A DNA stretch of 49,360 bases from Pseudonocardia terrae (GCF_021343995.1 NZ_JAJTTE010000048.1:1-49360), one strand, 5' to 3'. Shown: positions 32,701-40,958, numbered from the stretch's first letter. Notes: generated by a model not told the origin, from the sequence alone. Numbers and translations: made by a program.

Positions 32701-32880
32701 CCCGCGAGTCGGGCTGCGGGTTCCCGCGAGTCGCGCTGTGGGCTTCTGCGAGTCGGGCTGTGGGCTCCCGCGAGTCGGGCTGTGGGCTCCCGCGGGTCGC
32801 GCTGTGGGCTTCTGCGGGTCGCGCTCTGCCCTGCCGCGAGTCGTGCGCGACTCCCGGGTGGCGAGGCCCCGACTCGCGGG
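32701..32880. repeat. 22-bp-period GAGTCG array: seven direct, two inverted units
   Basis: Seven consecutive 22-nt units begin at 32701 with consensus CCCGCGAGTCGGGCTGTGGG plus CT. Their GAGTCG (or GGGTCG) cores lie at 32706, 32728, 32750, 32772, 32794, 32816 and 32838. Inverted cores CGACTC follow at 32848 and 32870, also 22 bp apart. The pairs 32838/32848 and 32816/32870 share one centre of symmetry. The array starts one base after the ileS stop and ends 33 nt before the -10 box of the next gene. Three units of the family lie in murD. Confidence 0.9.
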
Positions 32881-32912
32881 TGCTCGGGCCGGTTCGCGGA
32901 GCCGCGGATCGC

Positions 32913-32918
32913 TAGGGT
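32913..32918 (+). promoter_or_regulatory. -10 box TAGGGT, leaderless promoter of the second methyltransferase
   Basis: TAGGGT ends 8 nt before GTG 32927. A -35 match is weak (TTCGCG near 32893). The 22-bp array ends about 33 nt upstream. Confidence 0.5.
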
Positions 32919-32926
32919 GATCCGGC

Positions 32927-33685
32927 GTGGGGAGTGCTGCCGCGCGGTGGAGTGAGCTGCAGTCGGGCCGGGGGATCCCGGCGGAGATCCTGGCGCAGGC
33001 GCCGGTGAGCCCGTGGGGGCACAACCCCGCGGACTTCACCGTGCCCGACGTCCCGGAGGACACGCCCTCGCGCGCCGCCGGCCTGGCCCTGCTGGGCGCC
33101 TCGGGCACGGTCAGCGACATCGGGTGCGGCGGTGGTGATGCGGCGTTCGCGCTGGTCGGGCCGTTGACCCACGCCACCGGTGTCGACAGCCAGCAGGACA
33201 TGCTCGAGCTGTTCGAGGAGGGCGCCGACCTGCGCGGGGTGCCCGTCCGGACCGTCCTCGGCCCGTGGCCCGACGTGGCGGGGGAGGCCGGCACCGCCGA
33301 TGTCGTGGTGTCGCACCACGTGCTGCACAACGTCGTCGACCTGCCTCCCTTCCTCGACGCGCTGACCGCGGCGGCCGGGCGCGGCGTCGTCGTCGAGATG
33401 CTGTCCGAGCACCCGATGGCCTGGCTCGACCCGCTCTGGGTGCGCTTCCACGACCTGCAGCGGCCCGAGCCCGCGACCGTCGACGACGCCGTCGCCGTGC
33501 TGCGGGAGCTGGGCGTCGAGCCGGAGGTCACGCGCTGGGAGCGGGCGCGGCGCGCCCCGAGCTCCCCGGAGTGGGTCACCCGGCGGCTGTGCCTGCCCCC
33601 GGACCGGGAGCCCGAGGTCGCCGCGGCGCTCGGGACGATCCCCCCGCGTCCGCGCACCGCGGCCACCCTGGTGTGGCGCCCCTGA
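32927..33685 (+). CDS. class I SAM-dependent methyltransferase
   Basis: A 252-residue protein. SDIGCGGGDAAFAL (about 63-76) is the SAM-binding motif I, THATGVDSQQDMLELF the second strand with its acidic residue, and DVVVSHHVLHNVVDLPPFLD (about 125-144) the motif IV region. The N-terminal 45 residues (RWSELQSGRGIPAEILAQAP) resemble those of actinobacterial methyltransferases of unknown substrate. GTG 32927 is supported by the TAGGGT box 8 nt upstream. The stop codon starts a TGATCACGTGATC palindrome. Confidence 0.85.
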   Translation: MGSAAARWSELQSGRGIPAEILAQAPVSPWGHNPADFTVPDVPEDTPSRAAGLALLGASGTVSDIGCGGGDAAFALVGPLTHATGVDSQQDMLELFEEGADLRGVPVRTVLGPWPDVAGEAGTADVVVSHHVLHNVVDLPPFLDALTAAAGRGVVVEMLSEHPMAWLDPLWVRFHDLQRPEPATVDDAVAVLRELGVEPEVTRWERARRAPSSPEWVTRRLCLPPDREPEVAAALGTIPPRPRTAATLVWRP

Positions 33686-33695
33686 TCACGTGATC
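33684..33695. repeat. perfect 12-bp palindrome GATCACGTGATC
   Basis: GATCACGTGATC overlaps the methyltransferase stop codon. TGATCACGTGA recurs at 38046-38056, just before the DUF998-like gene. It could be an operator-type site or part of the dispersed repeats; sequence alone does not decide. Confidence 0.5.
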
Positions 33696-33950
33696 GGGAA
33701 CCAGGCGGACACCACGCCGAGCGAGTCGCCGGCCAGGCGCGCCGGCACGGGCGTGACGAGGTGCCCGCCGAGCGCCGCACGGCGCACGGCAGGATCCCCG
33801 CCAGGAGCGTCCGCTCTCCGGCTGCGCTGCACCCTGCCCGTGTTGCCTGTTCAGGCGTTTCGAGCATCGCCGCCGCTCAGTGGCGGCACCCGCCTCACGA
33901 CCGGTTGACCTGCGCCGATAGGGTGATTCGCGCACGAGCCGGGGGTGGGG

Positions 33951-35456
33951 ATGAGTCTGGAGGTCCTGCTCGGGGTCGTCGCGGCGGTCCTGCTGATCGG
34001 CGTGCTCGCCGTGCGGGTGTCGGTCCGCCTGGGCCTGCCCTCGCTGCTGCTCTACCTCGGCATCGGGATCCTGCTCGGCGAGGCGGTCCTCGGCGTCCAG
34101 TTCTCCAACGCCGCGCTCACCGAGAACCTCGGCCTCGCCGCGCTCGTGCTCATCCTCGTCGAGGGCGGCCTGACCACCCGCTGGCAGGCGGTGCGGCCGT
34201 CGCTCGGGATCGGCATCGGGCTCTCGACGATCGCCGTCGTCGTGAGCATCGTGGTGGCCGGCACCGCGCTGCACTACGTGCTCGGCCTGGACTGGCGGGT
34301 CGCGTTCCTCTGGGGTGCGGTCCTCTCCTCGACGGACGCGGCCGCGGTGTTCAGCGTGCTGCGCGGGGTCGGGGTCTCGCCACGGCTCGCCGGGGCCCTC
34401 GAGCTCGAGTCCGGCATGAACGACGCCCCGGTGGTCCTGGCCGTCCTCCTGCTCGCCTCGGACGACCCGCTGACCTGGATGACACCGCTGCTCGTCGTCT
34501 ACGAGCTGCTCGCGGGCGCGCTGATCGGGCTCGCGCTCGGGTTCGGCGGCGGCTGGGCGCTGCGCCGGGCCGCGCTGCCGGCGACCGGCCTGTACCCGCT
34601 CGCGGCGCTGGCCGTGTGCGTGCTCGCGTTCTCCGCCGGGCAGCTCGCCCACGCGTCCGGGCTGCTCGCCACCTACGCCTGCGCGCTCGTGCTGGGCAAC
34701 TCGCGGCTGCCGCACCGCGGGGGCGTGCTGTCCTTCGCCGAGGGCACCGGCTGGCTGGCCCAGATCGGCCTGTTCGTGCTGCTCGGGCTCTACGTCAGCC
34801 CCGCCCGGCTGGTCGACGCCGTGATCCCGGCGCTGATCGCCGCCGGCGTCCTGCTCGTGCTCGCCCGGCCGATCTCGGTGATGGCGGCCGCCCTGCCGTT
34901 CACGGTGCCCTGGCGGGAGCAGGCGTTCCTGTCCTGGTCGGGGCTGCGCGGGGCGGTGCCGATCGTGCTCGCGCTGATCTCCCTGGTCGAGGGTGCTCCC
35001 GGCGCGGCGAACCTGGTCGACGTCGTGTTCGTGCTCGTCGTGATCCTCACCCTGCTGCAGGGCACGACCCTGCCCTGGGTGGCCCGACGGCTGGGGGTGG
35101 CTCAGCCCGTCGAGGCCCGGGACGTCGAGGTCGACGCCGCCCCGCTCGACGAGTTGCACGCCGACCTGCTGCAGGTCCGCATACCGCCGGGCTCCCGGCT
35201 GCGCGGGGTCTACCTGCGCGAGCTGCGGCTGCCGGTGGGCGCCACGGTCAGCCTCGTCGTGCGTGGCGAGGAGGCCTTCACCCCCAATGGGCAGACCCGG
35301 TTGCGCGAGCACGACCAGCTGCTCGTGGTGGCCACGGCCGAGGTCCGCGAGCGCACCGAGGAGCGGCTGCGCGCCGTCGACCGGGGCGGCGCGCTGGTGC
35401 GCTGGCGGGACACCGATCCCGGCCCCCGTCCGGACGGTCCCGGAAAGCCCGCATAA
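33951..35456 (+). CDS. CPA1 family potassium (or sodium)/proton antiporter
   Basis: A 501-residue protein. The first ~385 residues form about 12-13 membrane segments of the Na+/H+ exchanger fold. VLSSTDAAAVFSVL (about 127-140) and LELESGMNDAPVVLAVLLL contain the conserved Asp residues of the ion site. The cytoplasmic tail is a TrkA-C-like domain (LLQVRIPPGSRLRGVYLREL, LPVGATVSLVVRGEEAFTP), as in NhaP2/CvrA K+/H+ antiporters. ATG 33951 follows GGGGGTGGGG; GTG 33945 is an alternative. TAGGGT at 33919-33924 is a candidate -10. The ion specificity is inferred. Confidence 0.87.
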   Translation: MSLEVLLGVVAAVLLIGVLAVRVSVRLGLPSLLLYLGIGILLGEAVLGVQFSNAALTENLGLAALVLILVEGGLTTRWQAVRPSLGIGIGLSTIAVVVSIVVAGTALHYVLGLDWRVAFLWGAVLSSTDAAAVFSVLRGVGVSPRLAGALELESGMNDAPVVLAVLLLASDDPLTWMTPLLVVYELLAGALIGLALGFGGGWALRRAALPATGLYPLAALAVCVLAFSAGQLAHASGLLATYACALVLGNSRLPHRGGVLSFAEGTGWLAQIGLFVLLGLYVSPARLVDAVIPALIAAGVLLVLARPISVMAAALPFTVPWREQAFLSWSGLRGAVPIVLALISLVEGAPGAANLVDVVFVLVVILTLLQGTTLPWVARRLGVAQPVEARDVEVDAAPLDELHADLLQVRIPPGSRLRGVYLRELRLPVGATVSLVVRGEEAFTPNGQTRLREHDQLLVVATAEVRERTEERLRAVDRGGALVRWRDTDPGPRPDGPGKPA

Positions 35457-35457
35457 T
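35452..35457 (+). promoter_or_regulatory. -10 box CATAAT, candidate leaderless promoter of lspA
   Basis: CATAAT spans the antiporter stop codon and ends 7 nt before GTG 35465. It is among the most AT-rich hexamers in the region. No -35 is evident, so the call relies on spacing. Confidence 0.4.
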
Positions 35458-35464
35458 CGACGGT

Positions 35465-36031
35465 GTGAGTGACGAGCCGGCCGAGCGCACCGACACCGCC
35501 CCACTCCCGCCGCGCCGGGTGTGGGTGCTCGCGCTCGTGGCGCCCGTCGTCCTGCTGCTGGACATCCTGACCAAGGTCCTCGCGGTCGCGACGCTGGAGG
35601 ACCGGCCGCCGGTGCGGTTGTTCGGCGGGCTGGTCAACCTCGTGCTGGTGCGCAACCCGGGCGCCGCCTTCTCCATGGCCACCGGCTACACCTGGGTACT
35701 GTCGATCATCGCGCTCGCCGTGGTCGTGGTGATCATCCGGATCTCGCGCAAGCTGCGGTCGGTGGGCTGGGCGATCGCGCTCGGGCTCGTGCTCGGCGGC
35801 GCGCTCGGCAACCTGGTCGACCGGTTCTTCCGGGCGCCGGGGCCGCTGCAGGGCCACGTCGTCGACATCATCTCCGTGGTCCGGACGGACGGCTCGTTCT
35901 TCCCGGTGTTCAATCTCGCCGACTCCAGCATCGTCTGCGGCGGGATCCTGCTGGTCCTGCTCGCGCTGACCGGCCGCGAGCTCGACGGGACGCGGGCGAA
36001 GGCGGCCGAGCGGGAGCCGGCCGGTGAGTGA
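35465..36031 (+). CDS. lspA: lipoprotein signal peptidase LspA
   Basis: A 188-residue aspartic protease with four membrane segments that removes signal peptides from prolipoproteins. The catalytic aspartates are Asp119 in GNLVDRFF and Asp153 in FNLADSSI. LDILTKVLAV and LVLVRNPGAAFSMATG are further family motifs. GTG 35465 is preferred because it begins the conserved reading frame 8 nt after the antiporter stop. Its last 8 nt overlap rluD, so the two are probably co-translated. Confidence 0.94.
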   Translation: MSDEPAERTDTAPLPPRRVWVLALVAPVVLLLDILTKVLAVATLEDRPPVRLFGGLVNLVLVRNPGAAFSMATGYTWVLSIIALAVVVVIIRISRKLRSVGWAIALGLVLGGALGNLVDRFFRAPGPLQGHVVDIISVVRTDGSFFPVFNLADSSIVCGGILLVLLALTGRELDGTRAKAAEREPAGE

Positions 36032-36953
36032 CCTCCGCCAGCTCCCGGTGCCCGACGGCCTCGACGGGATGCGGGTCGACGCCGGCCTGTCCCGGCTCCT
36101 GGGGCTGTCCCGGACCGTCGTCGCCACGCTCGCCGAGGACGGGATGATCGCGCTCGACGGGCGCGCCGCCGGCAAGTCGGACCGGCTCACCGCCGGCAGC
36201 TGGCTGGAGGTCGAGCTGCCCGAGCCCGAGGCGCCGGCGGTCATCGCCGCGCCGCCGGAGCTGGTGGGCGGCATGACGGTGCTGTACGAGGACGACGACA
36301 TCGTCGTCGTCGACAAGCCCGTCGGGGTCGCGGCGCACCCCAGCCCGGGCTGGACGGGGCCCACCGTGGTCGGCGGGCTGGCCGCGCTCGGCGTGCGGGT
36401 GTCGACCTCCGGCGCGGCCGAGCGGCAGGGCGTGGTGCACCGGCTCGACGTCGGCACCACCGGCGTGATGGTCGTGGCCAAGTCCGAGCACGCCTACTCG
36501 GTGCTGAAGCGGGCGTTCAAGGAGCGGACGGTCGAGAAGCGCTACCACGCGATCGTCCAGGGGCACCCGGACCCGAGCAGCGGCACGATCGACGCGCCGA
36601 TCGACCGGCACCCCAAGCACGACTACAAGTTCGCGGTGGTCGCGGGCGGCAAGCCGAGCGTCACGCACTACGACACCGTGGAGGCGTTCCGCGCGGCGTC
36701 GCTGCTCGACGTGCACCTCGAGACGGGGCGCACGCACCAGATCCGGGTGCACTTCTCCGCGCTGCGGCACCCGTGCGTCGGCGACCTGACCTACGGCGCC
36801 GACCCCACGCTGGCCAAGCGCCTGGGGCTGCAGCGACAGTGGCTGCACGCCCGCTCGCTGGGCTTCGACCACCCGGCCGACGGGCGGTGGGTCGAGTTCA
36901 CCAGCGAGTACCCGGCCGATCTCGCCCGGGCCCTCGAGCGGCTGCGTGACTGA
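36024..36953 (+). CDS. RluA family 23S rRNA pseudouridine synthase (RluD-type)
   Basis: A 309-residue protein. An N-terminal S4-like domain (LSRLLGLSRTVVATLAEDG, about 20-38) precedes the synthase domain. VVHRLDVGTTGVMVVAKS contains the catalytic Asp142. KERTVEKRYHAIVQG and GRTHQIRVHFSALRHPCVGD are RluA/RluD motifs. The GTG at 36024 overlaps lspA by 8 nt, the same lspA-rluD pairing as in many bacteria. RluD modifies helix 69 of 23S rRNA; the exact site for this enzyme is inferred. Confidence 0.92.
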   Translation: MSDLRQLPVPDGLDGMRVDAGLSRLLGLSRTVVATLAEDGMIALDGRAAGKSDRLTAGSWLEVELPEPEAPAVIAAPPELVGGMTVLYEDDDIVVVDKPVGVAAHPSPGWTGPTVVGGLAALGVRVSTSGAAERQGVVHRLDVGTTGVMVVAKSEHAYSVLKRAFKERTVEKRYHAIVQGHPDPSSGTIDAPIDRHPKHDYKFAVVAGGKPSVTHYDTVEAFRAASLLDVHLETGRTHQIRVHFSALRHPCVGDLTYGADPTLAKRLGLQRQWLHARSLGFDHPADGRWVEFTSEYPADLARALERLRD

Positions 36954-37692
36954 GCCGGACGATCCCGACTCCGCCGACGAGGGTGGTCTGCTCACCCGGC
37001 GGGGGCGCCGCTGGCTGATCATCGCGTGCGTGCTCGCGGTGCTGGCCGCCGTGGGGTACGCGACGGCCCAGTCCCGGGCGCTGTCCGCCGGACGTGGGCC
37101 CGCGGTCGCGCAGGGGCAGGTGCGGCTCGGGCCCGACTCGGGCGAGGCCGTGTCGGACTACCTCGCCCGGCTCCCGGCCACCCTGCCCGCTCCGGGGGAG
37201 CAGGCGCTGGCCCTGGTACAGCTCGACCGGGAGGTCACGACCGCCGACGCGGCCGCGCTGATCGGGTCCGCCGCGCCGGCCGAGGTCGTGTTCCGGGTGC
37301 CGATCCCGCGGGTGCAGACGGCCCTGCGTTTCGAGACCCTCCCCGCCGGCGCACCGGTCGCGGCGGCGCTCGACACCGCCCGGCAGCGCGCGGAGCACGC
37401 CGCCGGGGCCGATGCCTCCCGGTCGACCGACCGCCCCGCCGCCGTCGCCCGGGCGGAGGCGGCGGCGTACGAAGCGGGATCGTGTGCGTGCGTGGTGGCG
37501 CTGGTGGTCTCGGCCGACCGGGCCGGGTTGGAGGCGCTCGCCGCGGCGCCGGGGGTGCGGGCGGTGGAGGCCGCGCCGGCCGGGGTCACGGCGCCCGAGC
37601 TCGCCCTCTCCCCGCTGCTGCCCGAGCAGACCACGGCTGCCACCCCCCTCCCCGACGACGGCCCGGTCCCCGCAGCGCCCGGCGCGTCGTGA
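36946..37692 (+). CDS. single-pass membrane protein of unknown function
   Basis: A 248-residue protein I do not recognise. A charged N-terminus (about 1-20) precedes one membrane segment (WLIIACVLAVLAAVGYATA, about 23-41), giving an N-in topology with about 200 residues outside. VQLDREVTTADAAALIGS and VVFRVPIPRVQTALRFETLP look like a folded domain, and SCACVVALVVSADRAGLEAL has two close cysteines. The C-terminus is Pro/Ala-rich. GTG 36946 overlaps the rluD stop by 8 nt, so it belongs to the lspA-rluD operon. Confidence 0.7.
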   Translation: MTEPDDPDSADEGGLLTRRGRRWLIIACVLAVLAAVGYATAQSRALSAGRGPAVAQGQVRLGPDSGEAVSDYLARLPATLPAPGEQALALVQLDREVTTADAAALIGSAAPAEVVFRVPIPRVQTALRFETLPAGAPVAAALDTARQRAEHAAGADASRSTDRPAAVARAEAAAYEAGSCACVVALVVSADRAGLEALAAAPGVRAVEAAPAGVTAPELALSPLLPEQTTAATPLPDDGPVPAAPGAS

Positions 37693-37784
37693 GCGCCCGC
37701 CACCGCATCACGCCCGCCCCTCGCACCCCGCCCGCCTCGTACCGCGCCGCTCGCGCATCGCGCCCGCACCCCGCCGCCTCGCGG

Positions 37785-37842
37785 TGATCAAGGGCGGAAG
37801 GGTGCGAGGAGAGATCGACTGACGCCTTCCCGCCCTTGATCA
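37785..37842. repeat. large inverted repeat TGATCAAGGGCGG
   Basis: TGATCAAGGGCGG (37785-37797) pairs perfectly with CCGCCCTTGATCA (37830-37842), and further bases continue the stem with one offset (GAAGG/CCTTC). The 32-nt interior contains no second repeat. It lies 93 nt downstream of the unknown membrane protein and could act as a terminator, but the TGATCA ends are unusual for that. Confidence 0.75.
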
Positions 37843-37854
37843 CAGTGCCGTGCC

Positions 37855-37926
37855 GCTCGCACACAGGGGCGGTGGCTCGCACATCGGCCTGGGCTCATGT
37901 GCGGAGATTCCCGCTGGTGTGCGAGC
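37855..37926. repeat. 20-bp-period dyad element, copy B
   Basis: GCACAC at 37859 and GCACAT at 37879 are followed by ATGTGC at 37897 and GTGTGC at 37917. Steps are 20, 18 and 20 bp, exactly as in copy A, and all pairs share one centre. The outer arms GCTCGCACAC and GTGTGCGAGC are a perfect 10-bp inverted repeat. Bases between the cores are not conserved between copies. Confidence 0.75.
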
Positions 37927-38052
37927 AGGTTCCGGCGCCCTGGTGGCCCGATGGTGGGGCGGGCGACCCCGGCAAAGGTCGGGGTGACCCCCGGGTCGGC
38001 TCGGTGGATCACCGGATTCCGGCGGAGCCGCCCCGCTGCGAGCGTTGATCAC

Positions 38053-38880
38053 GTGAAACAGCGGGGGAGCGAGGCGGGCGGGGCGGCGGTGGTCGCGCCC
38101 AGGACCACGATCGCGACGGCGCAGGCTGCGACGGCGCCGGCGGTGCTCTCGGTGCGGGCGGCACACGGCAGGACGACGGCAGCACCGGCGGCGGCCGCAC
38201 CGGCAACGAGTAGTGGGCGTCTGCCGGCCACCGCGCCCGAGCGCCCCGCCCTCACCCTCCCTTCCGCCCTGGTGGCGGCGGGGGTCGCGGTGGCGGTGTG
38301 GGCGGTAGCGGTCCTGCACGTCGCGGGGGCGTTGCACTCCCCGGTCGTGGACCCGCTGGTGCACACCGTGAGCGACTACGTCCTGCTGCCGGGCGGGCAC
38401 CTGGTGCTCGGGATCGCGGCGGCCGCGCTGGCCCTCGCCGCGACGGTGCTGGCGGGCGCGGCGGCGCGGGCAGGAGCCTCCCGCGCCCCCGTCGGACTGC
38501 TCGCGAGCTGGGCGGTGGCGATGGTCGTGGCGGGTGTCGTCCCCACCAACGCGCCGGGCACCCCGCCGGACCTCTCCGCCGCCGTGCACCGCTACGCCGG
38601 GGCGTGGATCTTCGCCGTGCTGCCGGTCGCCGTCCTGCTCCTGGCCCGCGGGTCCGCGATCCGGGAGGCCGCGCGGCGCCGCGTCGTGGCGCTCGCCCTC
38701 CTCACCGCCGCTCTGTCGGGGACGTTCCTCCTCGCCCATCTGCCGATCGTCGTCGCGGGTTCATCCACATTTCCCCTGCTGGGTGGGGTGGAGCGGGTTC
38801 TGTACGGGGCGGTGACCGCGCTGCTGATCACGACCACCCTCGCCCTGCGCCCGGTGAGCATCCCGGGCGTCTCCCGATGA
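38053..38880 (+). CDS. DUF998-like polytopic membrane protein
   Basis: A protein of up to 275 residues. From about residue 65 it has six hydrophobic segments, with HSPVVDPLVHTVSDYVLLPGG then VLGIAAAALALA early and FLLAHLPIV late, the layout of DUF998 proteins. The first ~60 residues are Ala/Thr-rich and not typical. GTG 38053 lies inside a TGATCACGTGA palindrome and has no Shine-Dalgarno, so the start is uncertain; it could lie further in. The stop overlaps the next gene (ATGA). Function unknown. Confidence 0.65.
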   Translation: MKQRGSEAGGAAVVAPRTTIATAQAATAPAVLSVRAAHGRTTAAPAAAAPATSSGRLPATAPERPALTLPSALVAAGVAVAVWAVAVLHVAGALHSPVVDPLVHTVSDYVLLPGGHLVLGIAAAALALAATVLAGAAARAGASRAPVGLLASWAVAMVVAGVVPTNAPGTPPDLSAAVHRYAGAWIFAVLPVAVLLLARGSAIREAARRRVVALALLTAALSGTFLLAHLPIVVAGSSTFPLLGGVERVLYGAVTALLITTTLALRPVSIPGVSR

Positions 38881-39758
38881 CCGCGCCGGCCCTCCTGCTC
38901 GCCGTGGTGGGCGCCCTCTGCTTCGCCGGCGGCGCCGTGCTCCAGCACGGGGCGATCGCGCCGCGGCGCCGGGTCGACCTGCGCGAGCTCCTCGCCCGGC
39001 CGCGCTGGCTCGCCGGCGCCGGACTCGCCGCCGCGGGCGCCGGCGTGCACGTGTTCGCCCTGGTCCTCGCCCCGGTGAGCGTGGTGCAGCCGGTCGGGGT
39101 CCTGGCGGTCCCGATCGCGGTCGCGCTGAGCCTGCGGGACCAACGGCCGCCCGTGCGGGTCGTGGCCGGCGCCGCGCTGTGCGTGGCCGGGGTCGCGCTC
39201 GTCGTCCGGACGGCCGCCGCGGCCACCCCGGACGCGCCCGCCGACCTCGGGCGGTTCCTCCTGGTCTCCGGGACCACCGCCGCGGCTGCGGGCCTCGCCC
39301 TCGCGGTCGTCGCGGCCAGGACCGCCGGCAGGGTCCGGTGCGTCGCCTTCGCCGCGGCGGGCGCTGTCGCGTTCGGCCTGGTCTCCGCCCTGCTCCGGGC
39401 GGTCTCCGTGCAGCTCGGGACCGCGGACGTCGGCACCGTGCTGGGCGCGGCCGCGGCTCTGGCCGTCGCGCTCGCCGCCGGCGGCTGGCTCGTGCAGCAG
39501 GGGTTCGCGGCCGGCCCGCCCGCGGTCGTGGTGGCCGCACTGACCGTCGTCGACCCGCTCGTGGCCACCGGGCTCGGCACGGCCCTGCTCGGCGAGGCCG
39601 GCGGGCTCGGCGCCGCCGGCGTGGCTCTCCTGCTGGGCGCCGGCGCGGTCGCGGCCGCGGGCGTTGCCCTGCTCTCCCGGCACCACCCGGACGCGGCCCC
39701 GCGGCCCGTCCCGCACCCGTCCACCCGCCCTTCCACCCCGAGAGAGGTACCGACGTGA
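38877..39758 (+). CDS. EamA/DMT-like polytopic membrane protein
   Basis: A 293-residue protein with nine or ten hydrophobic segments in two similar halves. LAVVGALCFAGGAVLQHGAI and VLAPVSVVQPVGVLAVPIAV in the first half resemble actinobacterial DMT-type permeases. A Pro/His-rich cytoplasmic tail ends the protein. The substrate cannot be inferred. ATG 38877 overlaps the previous stop (ATGA) and its stop overlaps the glycosyltransferase GTG, so the three genes form one operon. Confidence 0.75.
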   Translation: MTAPALLLAVVGALCFAGGAVLQHGAIAPRRRVDLRELLARPRWLAGAGLAAAGAGVHVFALVLAPVSVVQPVGVLAVPIAVALSLRDQRPPVRVVAGAALCVAGVALVVRTAAAATPDAPADLGRFLLVSGTTAAAAGLALAVVAARTAGRVRCVAFAAAGAVAFGLVSALLRAVSVQLGTADVGTVLGAAAALAVALAAGGWLVQQGFAAGPPAVVVAALTVVDPLVATGLGTALLGEAGGLGAAGVALLLGAGAVAAAGVALLSRHHPDAAPRPVPHPSTRPSTPREVPT

Positions 39759-40918
39759 GGATCCTGCTCGGCGCCGACACCTTCGCGCCCGACGTCAACG
39801 GCGCGGCCCGGTTCGCCGAACGCCTGGCCACCGGCCTGGCCGGCCGCGGCCACGAGGTGCACGTGGCCGCCCCGTCGCCGGACGGTCCGTCCGCCGTACA
39901 CCGCTTCGGCGGCGGCGACGGCCGGGTCACCGTGCACCGGGTGCCGTCGCACCGCTACCCGCTGCACGAGAACTTCCGCGTGTGCCTGCCGTGGGTCGCG
40001 GGCCCGGCGGCGGCGACCGTGCTGGCGGAGGTGGACCCGGACGTCGTGCACGTGCAGGCGCACTTCTCGGTCGGGCGCGGGCTGGCGGCGGCCGCGTCGG
40101 CGACCGGGCGCCCGCTCGTGGCGACCAACCACTTCATGCCGGAGAACCTGGTCGCGCACGCCCGGATCCCCGGCGCCCTGCACCGGCTCGCGGCCCGCCT
40201 CGCGTGGCGCGACGTCCGGCGGGTCTTCGGCCGCGCCGACGCCCTGACCGCGCCCACACCCCGCGCCGTCGAGCTGCTCACCCGGTCGACCGGGCTGCCG
40301 GCCACCGCGATCTCCTGCGGCGTCGACGCGGCCCGCTACGCCGGCGGTCAGGAGGATCCGACCCCGACCGTCCTGTTCGTCGGACGCCTGGACCAGGAGA
40401 AACGGGTCGACGAGCTGCTGCGCGCCACTGCGCGGCTGGCGGCGCCCGTCCGGTTGGAGATCGTCGGCGACGGCGCCGAGCGCGGCGCGTGGCAGCGGCT
40501 GGCGGGGGAGCTGGGGCTCGGCGGCCGCGTGGTGTTCCACGGGTTCGTCGACGAGGAGACCCTGCTCGCGGCGTACCGGCGGTGCGCGGTGTTCTGCATG
40601 CCCGGGGTCGCCGAGCTGCAGAGCCTGGTCACGCTGGAGGCGATGGCGGCGGGTAAGCCGGTGGTGGCGGCCGACGCGATGGCGCTGCCGCACCTGGTCC
40701 GGCCCGGCCGCACCGGCTGGCTCTTCCCGCCGGGCGACGTCGACGTCCTCACCTCGGTCCTCGCCGCGCTGCTGGCCGACCCGGCGGCCCGTCGGCGGAT
40801 GGGCGCGGCGGCCCGCGAGCTCGTCGCCGGGCACGCCCTCGACGCCACGCTCGACGCCTTCGAGGAGGTCTACGACCGGGTCGCCGCTCGGCCCGCGGTG
40901 CCCGCGCTGGCGGCCTGA
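39755..40918 (+). CDS. GT4 family glycosyltransferase
   Basis: A 387-residue GT-B glycosyltransferase. ADTFAPDVNGAARFAERLA (about 7-25) is the typical N-terminal loop of GT4 mannosyltransferases such as PimB-like and MgtA-like enzymes. VLFVGRLDQEKRVDELLRA (about 205-223) is the start of the donor domain, and E287 and E295 in AELQSLVTLEAMAAGKPVV form the EX7E motif. Actinobacterial relatives use GDP-mannose or other nucleotide sugars on lipids; the acceptor here is unknown. GTG 39755 follows GAGAGG and overlaps the preceding stop. TGAGCGGAGC at its end resembles the dispersed repeat. Confidence 0.85.
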   Translation: MRILLGADTFAPDVNGAARFAERLATGLAGRGHEVHVAAPSPDGPSAVHRFGGGDGRVTVHRVPSHRYPLHENFRVCLPWVAGPAAATVLAEVDPDVVHVQAHFSVGRGLAAAASATGRPLVATNHFMPENLVAHARIPGALHRLAARLAWRDVRRVFGRADALTAPTPRAVELLTRSTGLPATAISCGVDAARYAGGQEDPTPTVLFVGRLDQEKRVDELLRATARLAAPVRLEIVGDGAERGAWQRLAGELGLGGRVVFHGFVDEETLLAAYRRCAVFCMPGVAELQSLVTLEAMAAGKPVVAADAMALPHLVRPGRTGWLFPPGDVDVLTSVLAALLADPAARRRMGAAARELVAGHALDATLDAFEEVYDRVAARPAVPALAA

Positions 40919-40924
40919 GCGGAG

Positions 40925-40958
40925 CCCCGTCCGGCGCCCGCGACACGCCCGGACGGGG
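40925..40958 (+). terminator. hairpin after the glycosyltransferase gene
   Basis: CCCCGTCCGG (40925-40934) pairs perfectly with CCGGACGGGG (40949-40958) over a 14-nt loop. It starts 7 nt after the stop codon. No T-run. Confidence 0.65.

Larger units (their letters stand above)
37693..38052. other. repeat-rich intergenic region
   Basis: No gene is supported in these 360 nt. They hold a 13-bp inverted repeat (37785-37842), copy B of the 20-bp-period dyad element (37855-37926) and a TGATCACGTGA palindrome (38046-38056) at the start of the next gene. Confidence 0.6.

Noticed and set aside
32701..32880. CRISPR array
   Set aside because: The 22-bp units are contiguous without unique spacers, the last units are inverted, and no cas gene is present.
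29476..33867. 1463-residue minus-strand ORF
   Set aside because: It is the shadow of ileS and the second methyltransferase; residues are His/Arg/Gly/Val-rich with no family motif.
33905..33924. TTGACC-TAGGGT promoter before the antiporter
   Set aside because: The two boxes are only 8 bp apart, too close for a sigma-70-type promoter. Only the -10 is kept as a candidate in the gene entry.
33690..33940. Small minus-strand gene ending LGVVSAWFPIT
   Set aside because: The plausible-looking C-terminal frame is cut by an in-frame stop after about 47 codons and has no good start or ribosome site.
37586..37882. Minus-strand ORF covering the TGATCAAGGGCGG repeat
   Set aside because: It reads through both arms of an inverted repeat and shows no protein family features.
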